Below, one piece after another: positions 8,866 to 17,307 of a stretch of DNA of 64,000 bases. The notes below the pieces were generated by a model. The model ran no database searches. It saw only the letters and a program-made list of their open reading frames with translations, and was not told the origin of the DNA. The DNA comes from RHLJ01 sp048058975 (GTDB lineage: Bacteria; Bacteroidota; Rhodothermia; Balneolales; Balneolaceae), in the NCBI GenBank assembly GCA_048058975.1, contig JBLLNP010000001.1, positions 324,536 to 388,535 of the forward strand. Reading direction: 5' to 3'. The translations under genes and the position numbers were made by a program. Each line of letters begins with the position of its first letter. The stretch's first letter is position 1.

Positions 8866-11056
8866 ATTTCAGCTTATAACTGATTCCTGCCATAAATCGC
8901 CTTCCCTGTAACGGACCATAAACATAATCAGTAGCGAAATCATCACTGAATGGTCGATCAGATGCAATAATTGGTTCTTGCTGTATATAATTGAAAAGGT
9001 TTTTACCGCTCACAAAAAACTCAAATCGATCAGAGAACAGCTTGGTAATTTTTAGGTTATGCTCACTAAAGGGGTTAGAATGAAGATCACGACCAGGATA
9101 CTCGGGTAATCTCATTTTACCAATAATTCTGCCTGTATAATCAACATTTATTCTAGCTTCGGTGAAACGATATGTGAGGCTTAATACCGAATTAAAATCA
9201 GGTGAGAACGGCAAATCTTCTTTGAGTTCGTCCTCAACAAAAAACACATCCTGGAAAGTTATTCCAATGGTATAGGTAAGAGGGGCTATAAAGTTATGAG
9301 CCATACTTACTGCAAGACCCCTGGACACTGAATATCCGTCCAGATTGGTATAAATGATTTTTCCAGGTGTATCGTAGTCTGGAATTATCTGATTAGAAAA
9401 ACGGGTATGATAGAGATCGAAATCAACATTAAGTACCGAAGGACCAATGTCGATTATTTGGTTCCAGTTTAATGCTACATTAAAAGAGCGTTCCGGATTA
9501 AGAGCTTCTGCTACCTCAACTTGCCTTGATCCGGTTAAGGATTCATGCTCTTCGGTAAACAAATTAACTATTCGAAAACCCGTACCAACATTAAGCCGAA
9601 CGGTAGAATGAGAAAAAGGATCGCCCTTTAAGTTGAAGCGAGGCGAAAATATCATTCCATGATCCTGATGATGGTCGGCTCTAAGACCAACCAAGCCTCT
9701 GAATTTCGAAGAGAATCGGTGATCGTATTGAGTAAAAACAGCAGGAACAAAACGAATATCTTCAGAACCTCCATCCAGCCTCATTCCATTAAAAAGTTGA
9801 TTTAATACATCATAACGGGCACTAAGACCAGTAACAAAGCCATTGTTCTTTGAAACAGGCTTATCCCAGATAAAATTTGCGAATGCTGTTTGTTGATCTG
9901 CTACGTAATGATATTCGCCATAGTAGCTATCCTGATCGTGATGACTGTAAGACGCATCTAACCGAAAAGACTCTTTTTCGAAAGGGAGTTCATAACTTCC
10001 AAAAAGCTCAAAACGGTTTGTATAAATGGATTCTCCATACACAGAATTACTTCCTCTCAGTTCTCTATCAAAAGCTGAAGTACCACCCATTCGGTCTTCG
10101 AAATAGTACTTACCAGCAAAGCTGAATTTTTTACCTGATGGACGGTAGACGTCCCACTTATTAAAAAGGGAAACCCGTATGTTTTGAGTTATATCTGCAA
10201 AATTATCTCCGTTTTCGTCGATAAAACGATCTTGGAGATAAACACTTCCACTTAACATGGTAGCAGTCTTTCCAATTCTAGGCACAAGAGAAAAATCAAC
10301 ATTATGCTCGCTATGGGTGCTTGTTGTTGAAGCGATGTCGAAAACCGGAGCTAGCGAAGGATTCTCTGTAATTATATTAATCACTCCTCCCATTGCCTGA
10401 CTTCCATAAAGCGTAGAATTTGGACCCTTTATTACTTCCAGGTTTCGAATAACAGAAGGATTTATCCCATTTAGACCATATACGGAAGCAAGTGCTCCCA
10501 TAAGTGGCATCCCATCAATAAGTACAGAAGTATAAGGACCTTCCATACCATTAATACGAATATTGCTAGTACCACAAACAGCACAATCAACCTGGGTGTA
10601 TAGTCCATTTACGTATTGGATGGCGTCCATAATGTTATTGCTGCCTGTTTTACTAAGGAAGTTTTGTGAAATCAGGTTTACTTTAACAGGCGAGTCTTTA
10701 ATCGACATCTCTTTCATGGTTCCCGTAACCACCATTTCCTCCATCTGAAGCATAGACTCTTCAAGAAAGACGCTAATGAAAGTGGTATCTCCTTTTTGTA
10801 TCTGAACAGGAACTTCTTTTTCGAGGAATCCTATTGCCCGAATAGTGATACTATGAGAACCAACCGGGAGGGTTCGGATCATGAATGATCCATCTTCTTT
10901 AGTATAGCTTCCTATCCCAAGTTCTTTGACTCCGATAGTTGCATTCTCAACTGCACCGGATTTAGATTCAATCACACCCGTTAGAACGCCTGTCGTTTGG
11001 GCATAGGCTATTCGACTGAATAAAATAATACTTGCTAATGCTAATGCTCTCTTCAT
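8864..11056 (-). CDS. TonB-dependent outer-membrane receptor with a CxxC in the plug
   Basis: A 730-residue receptor. After a signal peptide (cleavage near AYAQ, residue 20) come a carboxypeptidase-regulatory-like beta-sandwich (about 22-105), a plug domain (about 115-230) and a 22-strand barrel ending in a hydrophobic C-terminal strand (GRRFMAGISYKLK). The plug contains Cys158-Ala-Val-Cys161-Gly ahead of IRINGMEGPY, giving a CxxC that could bind metal or form a disulfide. Plug landmarks VLIDGMPL and EVIKGPNSTLYGSQAMGGVINII are typical of siderophore, cobalamin and metal receptors; the substrate cannot be read from sequence. The ATG is at 11056, with a 34-bp perfect palindrome 35 nt upstream. 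It lies downstream of the redoxin operon but probably has its own promoter. Confidence 0.88.
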   Translation of the reverse strand: MKRALALASIILFSRIAYAQTTGVLTGVIESKSGAVENATIGVKELGIGSYTKEDGSFMIRTLPVGSHSITIRAIGFLEKEVPVQIQKGDTTFISVFLEESMLQMEEMVVTGTMKEMSIKDSPVKVNLISQNFLSKTGSNNIMDAIQYVNGLYTQVDCAVCGTSNIRINGMEGPYTSVLIDGMPLMGALASVYGLNGINPSVIRNLEVIKGPNSTLYGSQAMGGVINIITENPSLAPVFDIASTTSTHSEHNVDFSLVPRIGKTATMLSGSVYLQDRFIDENGDNFADITQNIRVSLFNKWDVYRPSGKKFSFAGKYYFEDRMGGTSAFDRELRGSNSVYGESIYTNRFELFGSYELPFEKESFRLDASYSHHDQDSYYGEYHYVADQQTAFANFIWDKPVSKNNGFVTGLSARYDVLNQLFNGMRLDGGSEDIRFVPAVFTQYDHRFSSKFRGLVGLRADHHQDHGMIFSPRFNLKGDPFSHSTVRLNVGTGFRIVNLFTEEHESLTGSRQVEVAEALNPERSFNVALNWNQIIDIGPSVLNVDFDLYHTRFSNQIIPDYDTPGKIIYTNLDGYSVSRGLAVSMAHNFIAPLTYTIGITFQDVFFVEDELKEDLPFSPDFNSVLSLTYRFTEARINVDYTGRIIGKMRLPEYPGRDLHSNPFSEHNLKITKLFSDRFEFFVSGKNLFNYIQQEPIIASDRPFSDDFATDYVYGPLQGRRFMAGISYKLK

Positions 11057-11090
11057 AAATGTTTTTTATTTCGAAAGAGAATATCAGATT

Positions 11091-11124
11091 AATTTAAAAT
11101 TTAGTCAAGGCTAAATTTTAAATT
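11091..11124. promoter_or_regulatory. 34-bp perfect palindrome, candidate DtxR/MntR-type operator
   Basis: Arms AATTTAAAATTTAG (11091-11104) and CTAAATTTTAAATT (11111-11124) are exact reverse complements around TCAAGG. The core TTTAGTCAAGGCTAAA resembles the TTAGG..CCTAA pattern of DtxR/MntR-family operators. It ends 35 nt upstream of the TonB receptor ATG, where a repressor would block transcription. The mntR-like gene is 2.8 kb away. The link is inferred. Confidence 0.6.
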
Positions 11125-11156
11125 AGGCAAGGATTTTCACGAGTGGCAACTCGCGT

Positions 11157-11963
11157 TTATTTAATAAGTATCATCCGTTTCGTGAGCACTGTGTTCCCGG
11201 CAGAAAGTCGGTATAAATAAACTCCGGAAGGTACAGAAGTAGCATTCCAGGTAACCGTTTGTTCTCCTGAAGGCTGAAACCCATCAACCAAAGTGGTAAC
11301 TCTCTGGCCTAATGCATTAAAAATTTCAAGAGAAACTTCACGGGGAGAGTCAAGCTGATAAGAAATAGTTGTAGAAGGGTTAAAAGGGTTCGGATAGTTT
11401 TGATTTAATTTAAAAGATGAAGGAAGATTTTCGGTTTCAGAAGAAGTAATTAACAGAGCCAGCTCATTTTCCAATACCTCAACCACCTCTTCATAATCCG
11501 AATCAACAAAAGTGGTTCCTTTGTATTTCATAATACCATCTGCACCAATTACTACTGAGCGATCATAAAAACCAGTTCCGCCGTAGTAATCAACAAGAGT
11601 TTGTCTGGCATTAAGAAGTAATGGATAGGTAATGCCAGTTACATTTTTGAAATTATTATTTGATGAGACAGATTCATTCCAGGTATCAAGTCCTAGAGCT
11701 ACAAAATTTGTGTCATTTTTAAACTTCTGATGAATTTCTGTTTCCGTAACAGGGCCATTAGTTCGGCAGTGAGGGCATCCGGCTCCGTAGAAAAAGATAT
11801 AAACTACCTGCCCTTTATAATTTGACAGATTTATTGTACTACCTTGAGCCCCTCCAAGGTACGGGTGAGAGAATTCCGGTGCCATTCCTCCAACAGAAAC
11901 TTGAGCGAAAAGTATATTTTGAGTGAAAAGAATAAAAAATAGCAAAAAAACTAAGTGCTTCAT
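11157..11963 (-). CDS. Exported redoxin with CPHC motif and C-terminal T9SS (Por) sorting domain
   Basis: A 268-residue protein. Signal peptide (about 1-20, ending LFAQ); AhpC/TSA-like redoxin domain (about 22-170) with AGCPHC, the pair being Cys63 and Cys66; and a type A sorting domain (about 178-268) starting at LNQNYPNPFNPSTTISYQ and ending LTKRMILIK. Such domains direct proteins across the outer membrane by the type IX system and often to the cell surface. The redoxin domain is a close paralogue of the gene 10 nt upstream (by eye about 60-65 % identical), so a tandem duplication followed by gain or loss of sorting signals is likely. It is last in the four-gene operon. Peroxiredoxin activity is uncertain; a thiol-disulfide role fits the CPHC site better. 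Confidence 0.83.
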   Translation of the reverse strand: MKHLVFLLFFILFTQNILFAQVSVGGMAPEFSHPYLGGAQGSTINLSNYKGQVVYIFFYGAGCPHCRTNGPVTETEIHQKFKNDTNFVALGLDTWNESVSSNNNFKNVTGITYPLLLNARQTLVDYYGGTGFYDRSVVIGADGIMKYKGTTFVDSDYEEVVEVLENELALLITSSETENLPSSFKLNQNYPNPFNPSTTISYQLDSPREVSLEIFNALGQRVTTLVDGFQPSGEQTVTWNATSVPSGVYLYRLSAGNTVLTKRMILIK

Positions 11964-11973
11964 GATTGTGAGA

Positions 11974-12504
11974 TTATTGGTTCATCTTGCTTAATTCCTG
12001 TTCGATTATTGAGATCACTTTTTCTGAATCGGTATTTACAAAATCGGAGCCTTTATATGCTATAAGACCGTTAGCATCGATTACTACTGAACGGTCGTAA
12101 GCCCCTGCATTTCCATAATAGTCAATAAGGCTTTGACGAGCACTTAATAATAAAGCGTATGTAATACCAGTAGTGTTTCTAAATGAAGTATTTTGAGAAA
12201 CTGAATTATTCCATGTATCGAGTCCCAAAGCAACAAAGTTTGAGTTTGAGACAAATTGCTGATTAATGTTTTCTGTCACCGAACCGTTTGACCTGCAATG
12301 AGGGCACCCCGCCCCATAAAAGAATAAATACACGACCTTTCCTCTGAAGTCAGACAAAGCTAATTCCTGACCATCCAAACTATTGTACATAAACTCAGGA
12401 GCGACAGTGCCAACGGCATCTTCAAAACCGCCACTATCTGTAGAAGATGAGCATCCCAAAAGAACTAAAAGAAAAAGTAATATCGATGTTTTAATTATTT
12501 TCAT
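11974..12504 (-). CDS. Lipoprotein redoxin with CPHC motif (paralogue of the T9SS redoxin)
   Basis: A 176-residue protein with a lipoprotein signal (hydrophobic residues 7-16, lipobox LLGC with Cys18), a Ser/Gly-rich linker and a redoxin domain with AGCPHC at Cys67-Cys70. Its core (FFYGAGCPHCRSNGSVTEN ... GITYALLLSARQSLIDYYG) closely matches the downstream gene, but it lacks the T9SS domain and stops after the catalytic fold. It should therefore sit on a membrane leaflet facing the periplasm, or on the surface if exported. Its start is 1 nt after the stop of the barrel gene and the next gene follows after 10 nt, so translation is tightly linked. Substrate unknown. Confidence 0.83.
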   Translation of the reverse strand: MKIIKTSILLFLLVLLGCSSSTDSGGFEDAVGTVAPEFMYNSLDGQELALSDFRGKVVYLFFYGAGCPHCRSNGSVTENINQQFVSNSNFVALGLDTWNNSVSQNTSFRNTTGITYALLLSARQSLIDYYGNAGAYDRSVVIDANGLIAYKGSDFVNTDSEKVISIIEQELSKMNQ

Positions 12505-12505
12505 A

Positions 12506-14011
12506 TTAAAATCGGGTGGAAAAACGTAGCTCTACACCTTCGAAGTCTAAAATTTCATAGCAAATACCTGAAGTACAAGCCGGGCCACCTCTTCGTTTTC
12601 CTGCAAATACATCTAAACGATTTGAAGATGAAAATTTGTACGAGAAGTTTGCGCCTAGCCATGTTCTAAGGTCATCCTCTATTTCAAAAACAGTAGCCGG
12701 ATTGTCGGTTAATTGGGGATCTGAACTTGCTTCAAACACTATTCCGGCAGAGAGATCAGGTAAATAAGAAAAGGAAAGTGCTGCGTAATAGTTAGAACTC
12801 GGTTCAGGGTCGAAAGAGCGGTTAAAGGTTTGATACTGAATATCCAGATTCAATCCCCATTCGTAATCAAACGATTTATCGGTTATAAATCCTATCGAAA
12901 TCCGGTCTTCTTCTCCCTTTGGCTCATCTTTAGCATAGTCGAAAAAAGCTTTAACCGAAAGAAAATTATCTACTTTATAAAACCCTTCCAGAAAATATTC
13001 TCTGTACTTCAGTTCAACAAATCCGTCGTTATTTGCTGTGGTATAATTGGCGGTTACAGAGTGTCCTCCTTCAAAATTATAGTATCCTTCAAGTTGAAAT
13101 CCAGTCTCGTTAGAAACATTCAGCACGTGCGTACTTCTGTTTAATACAGGATAGGTGTGTTCCTTGATCAGTGAAGGAGGGTCGTTGTATCCCTGGCCCA
13201 AACGGAAGTTGTTGTAGTCTTTATATTCAATACTTCCGCCGAATGAATCGAAATAGAAATTTGAACCTAGATATAAGGCGTAGGCATCTTCATCTTTAAA
13301 ACCAAAAAGCCTGGCATCGGTTTCAAAGGCATATTCCCCAAACAGGCTGAAGTTAGTAACCGGTGTGGACGAAAACATCAATGAGCCATATTCCCGGAAT
13401 TGATCAGAAGTATTGGGATAGGATCTCATTAAAGCACCTCCAAAACTTAGTCTTTCATCTAAAAATACATTAGTCTGAATTGCTTCAATTAAATCAGGCC
13501 TTCTCAGCGTATCCAGCTCAAAGTTTGGGGGCAGGATATTAAAGAGTGGCTTTGCATGAAGTACTTTTACCTCAAACAAGTCAGTAGTCGCATCGATCGC
13601 AATTCCTTCCAAGTCCCTGAAAAAGGCATAGCGGGTTCGTTCAAATTCTTCTTCATATACAGAGCCGGGAATATCGTAACTGCGAAGTAAGAGACCCCTT
13701 CCAAGCGTTTCATAAAAATTACCAAGGCGTACCCTGAACATATCATCACTGTATTGAACTCTTTTTTGGGTAAGATCGAAATAGTTTCGATCCTCATCAG
13801 GAGTTGAAAATCGTTCCACTTTCCCAAAGAAACTCAGGTTGTTATGATCATAAAATAAGTTGAGTTGATTGTAAGAAGTCCCAAATCGTTTGTCTTGAAA
13901 GGGAAGGTTTCCATATTGAATCTCAAGGGTATTGGTACCATATATCTGGGCTATCCCTTTTTGGTGAAATGTCAAAATTAGGAAGAGCAATATGAAGATT
14001 CGGGTTATCAT
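12506..14011 (-). CDS. Outer-membrane beta-barrel protein, DUF6029-like
   Basis: A 501-residue protein with a signal peptide (about 1-22, ending KGIAQ) and no cytoplasmic features. The rest alternates amphipathic strands with turns, and it ends in FEGVELRFSTRF, the aromatic C-terminal signature recognised by the BAM machinery. The pattern LGRGLLLRSYDIPG and the overall layout recall the DUF6029 group of Bacteroidota barrels, which have no established function. A Cys479-T-S-G-I-Cys484 pair precedes the last strand; by barrel topology that turn should face outside. Its start overlaps the tlpA-like stop (ATGA), and the lipoprotein redoxin follows after 1 nt, tying it to thiol chemistry. Confidence 0.7.
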   Translation of the reverse strand: MITRIFILLFLILTFHQKGIAQIYGTNTLEIQYGNLPFQDKRFGTSYNQLNLFYDHNNLSFFGKVERFSTPDEDRNYFDLTQKRVQYSDDMFRVRLGNFYETLGRGLLLRSYDIPGSVYEEEFERTRYAFFRDLEGIAIDATTDLFEVKVLHAKPLFNILPPNFELDTLRRPDLIEAIQTNVFLDERLSFGGALMRSYPNTSDQFREYGSLMFSSTPVTNFSLFGEYAFETDARLFGFKDEDAYALYLGSNFYFDSFGGSIEYKDYNNFRLGQGYNDPPSLIKEHTYPVLNRSTHVLNVSNETGFQLEGYYNFEGGHSVTANYTTANNDGFVELKYREYFLEGFYKVDNFLSVKAFFDYAKDEPKGEEDRISIGFITDKSFDYEWGLNLDIQYQTFNRSFDPEPSSNYYAALSFSYLPDLSAGIVFEASSDPQLTDNPATVFEIEDDLRTWLGANFSYKFSSSNRLDVFAGKRRGGPACTSGICYEILDFEGVELRFSTRF

Positions 14012-14427
14012 TCTTCTAGCAGTTCAAGGATTTTATTTCTTATTTCTACTTCCTCACCGGGCTTATAACCTTCGTGGAAATAGACAATTTCATCATCACT
14101 GTTTACAATGATCAAAGAGGGAACCGCCCGTACTCCCAATTTTGCCATAACTTCGCTATTAGTATCTAAAAGTATAGGGTAAGTTACTCCTAATGATCGT
14201 GCAAATGGTTTTACTTTAGCCAGATTTCTTGGGCCATCCACACTTATTCCAACAAAATTGACCCCTTGGTCTTCAAACTCATCAGATATTTCCACCAGCT
14301 TGGGAATTGATTGAATACAAGGTTTACACCAGGTTGCCCAGAAATCAATAACAGTGAAGGTTTCTCCTTTAATATCTTTGTAGTAGGTCGTCCGGTTATC
14401 GAGATTCTTGAGACGGAAATTGGTCAC
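14008..14427 (-). CDS. TlpA/ResA-type thioredoxin; apparent signal peptide lacks a canonical start
   Basis: From GTG 14427 the product is 139 residues of TlpA-type thioredoxin with WATWCKPC (Cys34, Cys37) and a cis-Pro site (RAVPSLIIV). The frame stays open upstream to a TAA at 14497-14499. Codons 14428-14487 would encode I-K-V-I-L-A-L-L-F-L-F-S-G-I-D-Y-S, which looks like a signal peptide, yet no ATG, GTG or TTG occurs there. Either an unusual start codon is used, the start has been lost, or the protein begins at GTG and stays cytosolic. Periplasmic location is usual for the family. It leads the operon with the barrel and the two redoxins. Confidence 0.75.
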   Translation of the reverse strand: MTNFRLKNLDNRTTYYKDIKGETFTVIDFWATWCKPCIQSIPKLVEISDEFEDQGVNFVGISVDGPRNLAKVKPFARSLGVTYPILLDTNSEVMAKLGVRAVPSLIIVNSDDEIVYFHEGYKPGEEVEIRNKILELLEE

Positions 14428-14569
14428 TTTTGGAGGTGAGTAATCGATTCCGCTGAAAAGAAAAAGTAATGCTAAGATGACCTTTATGATGATGTCTTAT
14501 TATGTTTTTAATAAACATCATCAATTTAGTTCATGTAAGTATCACAAAAAGATAAAATCTTATTTACTC

Positions 14570-14627
14570 GCCACAGAAACACTAAATCACAAAAAAATCA
14601 GATTTAGTGCTTTTGAGCTTTAGTGGC
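14570..14627. repeat. GCCAC...GTGGC palindromic intergenic element, copy 1
   Basis: 58 bp beginning GCCACAGAAACACTAAATC and ending with GTGGC; the inner arms CACTAAATC and GATTTAGTG are perfect inverted repeats. Related copies lie at 17357-17464 and 46752-46847, with a half copy at 20738-20762. Confidence 0.7.
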
Positions 14628-14634
14628 ATGTTCT

Positions 14635-15726
14635 CTAGTCAACCCAGTCGGCGATGAATACGTTGGTGGAACGATCCCCGCCGTTAAATCGATTTGAGGC
14701 AAATACTACTTTTTTACCATCATAGGAGAACATAGGGAAGGAATCGAAGGTAGGATCGAAAGAAACCTGCTTTAATCCGGTTCCATCTACATTGATCATA
14801 AATAAGTTAAATGGAAATCCTCTTTGGGAAGCATGGTTGGAAGAAAACAGGATTTTTTCTCCGGAAGGGTGGAAATAAGGAGCCCAGTTCGCGTTGCCTA
14901 AATCAGTTATCTGGCGAAGCCCGGTTCCATCAATATTTACCACAAATAACTCCATATCGGTTGGCTCAACAAGACCCTGCTTTAGCAGAGAAGTATATTT
15001 TTCAACTTCTTCGGGAGTTTCCGGACGAGAAGCACGAAACACCAATTGGGTTCCATCTGGTGAGAAAAATGCACCTCCGTCATAACCAAGATCATCGGTT
15101 ATCTGTACAACATCAGATCCATCTGTATTCATAATAAACAGTTCCAAATCTCCTGTTCTCATAGAAGTGAATACAATCTTTGTGCCATCAGGAGAAAGTG
15201 TCGCTTCTGCATCGTAGCCCGGAGAATCAGGAGTTAAATTGGCAATGATTTCACCTTCAAGATTGGCTTTAAAGATGTCGTAATCTGGATAAATTGGCCA
15301 AACATAAGCACCACCGGGACCTCGTTCCGGCACTGCCGGGCATTCTTTGTTGCCTAAGTGTGTTGAACCATACACAAACGTGGTGTCACCAGGAAGAAAA
15401 AAAGAACAGGTGGTTCTACCCATTCCGGTACTGATCATTTTTGGAACAAAATTTTCGTCTTTTGGGGTGGTAGTATCCATGTAGTAAATCTGGTCACAAT
15501 CAGCTCCCCAAGCAGGGTTGTCAGACTGAAAAATCAACTTAGTGTCTTCAAATCCCCAGTAGGCTTCTGCGTTGTTTGCCCCAAAGGTAAGTTGACGTAC
15601 ATTTTGGAAGTGTACTTCTTCCGCATATTTCAAAGTATCTGCTTCAGGATTGTAAGGAGCCTCTTTAGGTTCAGAAGTACAGTTGATGAAAAAGATGGAA
15701 GTCAGAATAAAAAGAAGAAGTCTCAT
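14635..15726 (-). CDS. TolB-like beta-propeller lipoprotein (PD40 repeats)
   Basis: A 363-residue protein with a lipoprotein signal (MRLLLFILTSIFFINC, Cys16). Repeated PD40/WD40-like blades follow, recognisable by LSPDGTKIVFTSMRTGDLEL, FSPDGTQLVFRASRP, FHPSGEKILFSSNHA and FSYDGKKVVFASNRF, each with a nearby NxDGT turn. Such propellers usually act as periplasmic interaction modules; true TolB belongs to the Tol-Pal complex, but no tolA, tolQ, tolR or pal gene is adjacent and the D2 domain of TolB is absent. The start ATG at 15726 is preceded by an AT-rich region. It is flanked by intergenic repeats and looks monocistronic. Function unknown beyond fold. Confidence 0.8.
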   Translation of the reverse strand: MRLLLFILTSIFFINCTSEPKEAPYNPEADTLKYAEEVHFQNVRQLTFGANNAEAYWGFEDTKLIFQSDNPAWGADCDQIYYMDTTTPKDENFVPKMISTGMGRTTCSFFLPGDTTFVYGSTHLGNKECPAVPERGPGGAYVWPIYPDYDIFKANLEGEIIANLTPDSPGYDAEATLSPDGTKIVFTSMRTGDLELFIMNTDGSDVVQITDDLGYDGGAFFSPDGTQLVFRASRPETPEEVEKYTSLLKQGLVEPTDMELFVVNIDGTGLRQITDLGNANWAPYFHPSGEKILFSSNHASQRGFPFNLFMINVDGTGLKQVSFDPTFDSFPMFSYDGKKVVFASNRFNGGDRSTNVFIADWVD

Positions 15727-15799
15727 GTAGTTAGTTTTTTAAAAATTTGGCGAGATAATCGGGTTCTAATATGAAGATTATATGAAGAAATAAAGTTTT

Positions 15800-17302
15800 T
15801 TACTGTTGATCTTTCCCGGTTGAAACCAGTTCCATAAGCTGTGTAAAGATTCCTTTTCCTACTTTCAGGAACCGCTCCTGGCTTCCCATTGCCAGATATC
15901 GAAGAACCAATCTTAACTCGGAAAGTAAGGGAGGAGGATTGGTAACAAGAGAGTCTTCCTGAATGATATAATCCCAGTCCATTGGTTTCTGAAATTTCAC
16001 TCCCGCTTTTCGCATCACTTCCCGATAGACATTCGCCATTAGTCCATATCCTATAGTGGTTGGATGAAGCCCATCTAAACTGAATATTCCACCTTTATAT
16101 AATTTTTGGGTTTCCTTATTCACTCTTACAAATTCAGTAGTAAGTAATGCTTCGTTATGTTCATCCACAAGGTGCTCGGTGTTCGGATTTCGTTTGAGGG
16201 CAGCCACAAAATCATCCGGGTAACTGCGCAACAGTTCTCCGCCCAAACGTCTTCGTGCCATGCTGGCTACATTTTTTGCCATTGGCACCACATGCCAGCC
16301 ATACTCCCGGGCAACTTTTCGAATGATCGAATTGAATTCATCAACTGCAAAATCAATCTGGATGGCTTCGTCTTTCGTCAAATGTGGATGTTTTCCGGGA
16401 TCAAAATCCTCATCCCAAATCCAGAATCGGGTATAATAATCAAAGTAGCCTAGATGATTGCTGGAAAACTGAGAGTTCACTCCACGACATACGGGTGGAA
16501 TGGTTGGGTAGGGGATTGTGGGGACAAACACTCGTTCAGCACCAATCTTCGAGATTTTATCAGCAAGTTTTCGGTATTCTAGCTCGAAATGCTCAGGGCG
16601 GTAAATAGAGTGCTTTCGAAACCCCATAAAGGAGTCGAGGTCTTCTGGCTTTGACCAAGTCAGGTCTAGATTTACAACTGCACCCAACGCATTATTATGA
16701 CCCAGGCACACAATCAGGTTTTCGATTCCTCCATCCTGTTGAAGTAGCTCAGTGTTTTTAAGTTGTGTGTTCTCTTCAAATTCGGGGGTGAGTCTTGGAT
16801 TCAAAACCAATCGAGAGGTAATATATTTGGCATGCTCGGGAAGAAATCCAAATACGGAATACCGCTCTTTATGCTGCTCGATAAATTCGCGGCTGTTCTT
16901 CTCGTTTACAATCCACGAATCGTTAACAGCCAGTCCCCAAATCGCCTGGTTATGGTAAGGAGCAGTCTGATCTACGCTAAGATCTTTCAACCCGCCCTCC
17001 CAGTATTTTTTGATTCTCTTCAGTGTTTTGAACGTATGCGATGCAGCGTTTGCATATTCTCCCCAGTCGATATCCGCCCCGAATTCATCTGAAAGTCCTC
17101 GAAGAAGCACTTCCAGATTTAACGGAATACCGGCTTGTGCTGTGAAGGAAGGCTGATCGAATTGAGGAAGAGGATCGAAACACCTTCTTATAAAGGACGG
17201 AAAGTTAATGTCTGTTCGATAAATACCACCATTATTGAAGCCCTGAGCAAGGCTGTCTCCGATAACAACAAGTTTATGTTTAGACTGATTTTTTCCGAAC
17301 AT
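15800..17302 (-). CDS. SGNH/GDSL-family hydrolase
   Basis: A 500-residue protein with the GDSL block LVVIGDSLAQGFNNG (nucleophile Ser17), a GHNN sequence (CLGHNNALG) corresponding to the conserved Asn block, and SLDGLHPTTIGYG near residue 430, which supplies the catalytic Asp and His. Members hydrolyse esters of lipids, carbohydrates or other acyl groups. The protein is larger than a minimal SGNH domain (about 200-250 residues) because of inserted segments between the blocks. I see no signal peptide, so it is probably cytoplasmic. It is a single gene; a T-C-rich direct/inverted repeat and a GCCAC element occupy the divergent region to the next gene. Substrate unknown. Confidence 0.82.
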   Translation of the reverse strand: MFGKNQSKHKLVVIGDSLAQGFNNGGIYRTDINFPSFIRRCFDPLPQFDQPSFTAQAGIPLNLEVLLRGLSDEFGADIDWGEYANAASHTFKTLKRIKKYWEGGLKDLSVDQTAPYHNQAIWGLAVNDSWIVNEKNSREFIEQHKERYSVFGFLPEHAKYITSRLVLNPRLTPEFEENTQLKNTELLQQDGGIENLIVCLGHNNALGAVVNLDLTWSKPEDLDSFMGFRKHSIYRPEHFELEYRKLADKISKIGAERVFVPTIPYPTIPPVCRGVNSQFSSNHLGYFDYYTRFWIWDEDFDPGKHPHLTKDEAIQIDFAVDEFNSIIRKVAREYGWHVVPMAKNVASMARRRLGGELLRSYPDDFVAALKRNPNTEHLVDEHNEALLTTEFVRVNKETQKLYKGGIFSLDGLHPTTIGYGLMANVYREVMRKAGVKFQKPMDWDYIIQEDSLVTNPPPLLSELRLVLRYLAMGSQERFLKVGKGIFTQLMELVSTGKDQQ

Positions 17303-17307
17303 GAATG

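Noticed and set aside
11125..11156. Hairpin CGAGTGGCAACTCG as a terminator of the redoxin operon
   Set aside because: The 5-bp stem is short and no convincing T run follows on the minus strand, so it is not listed.
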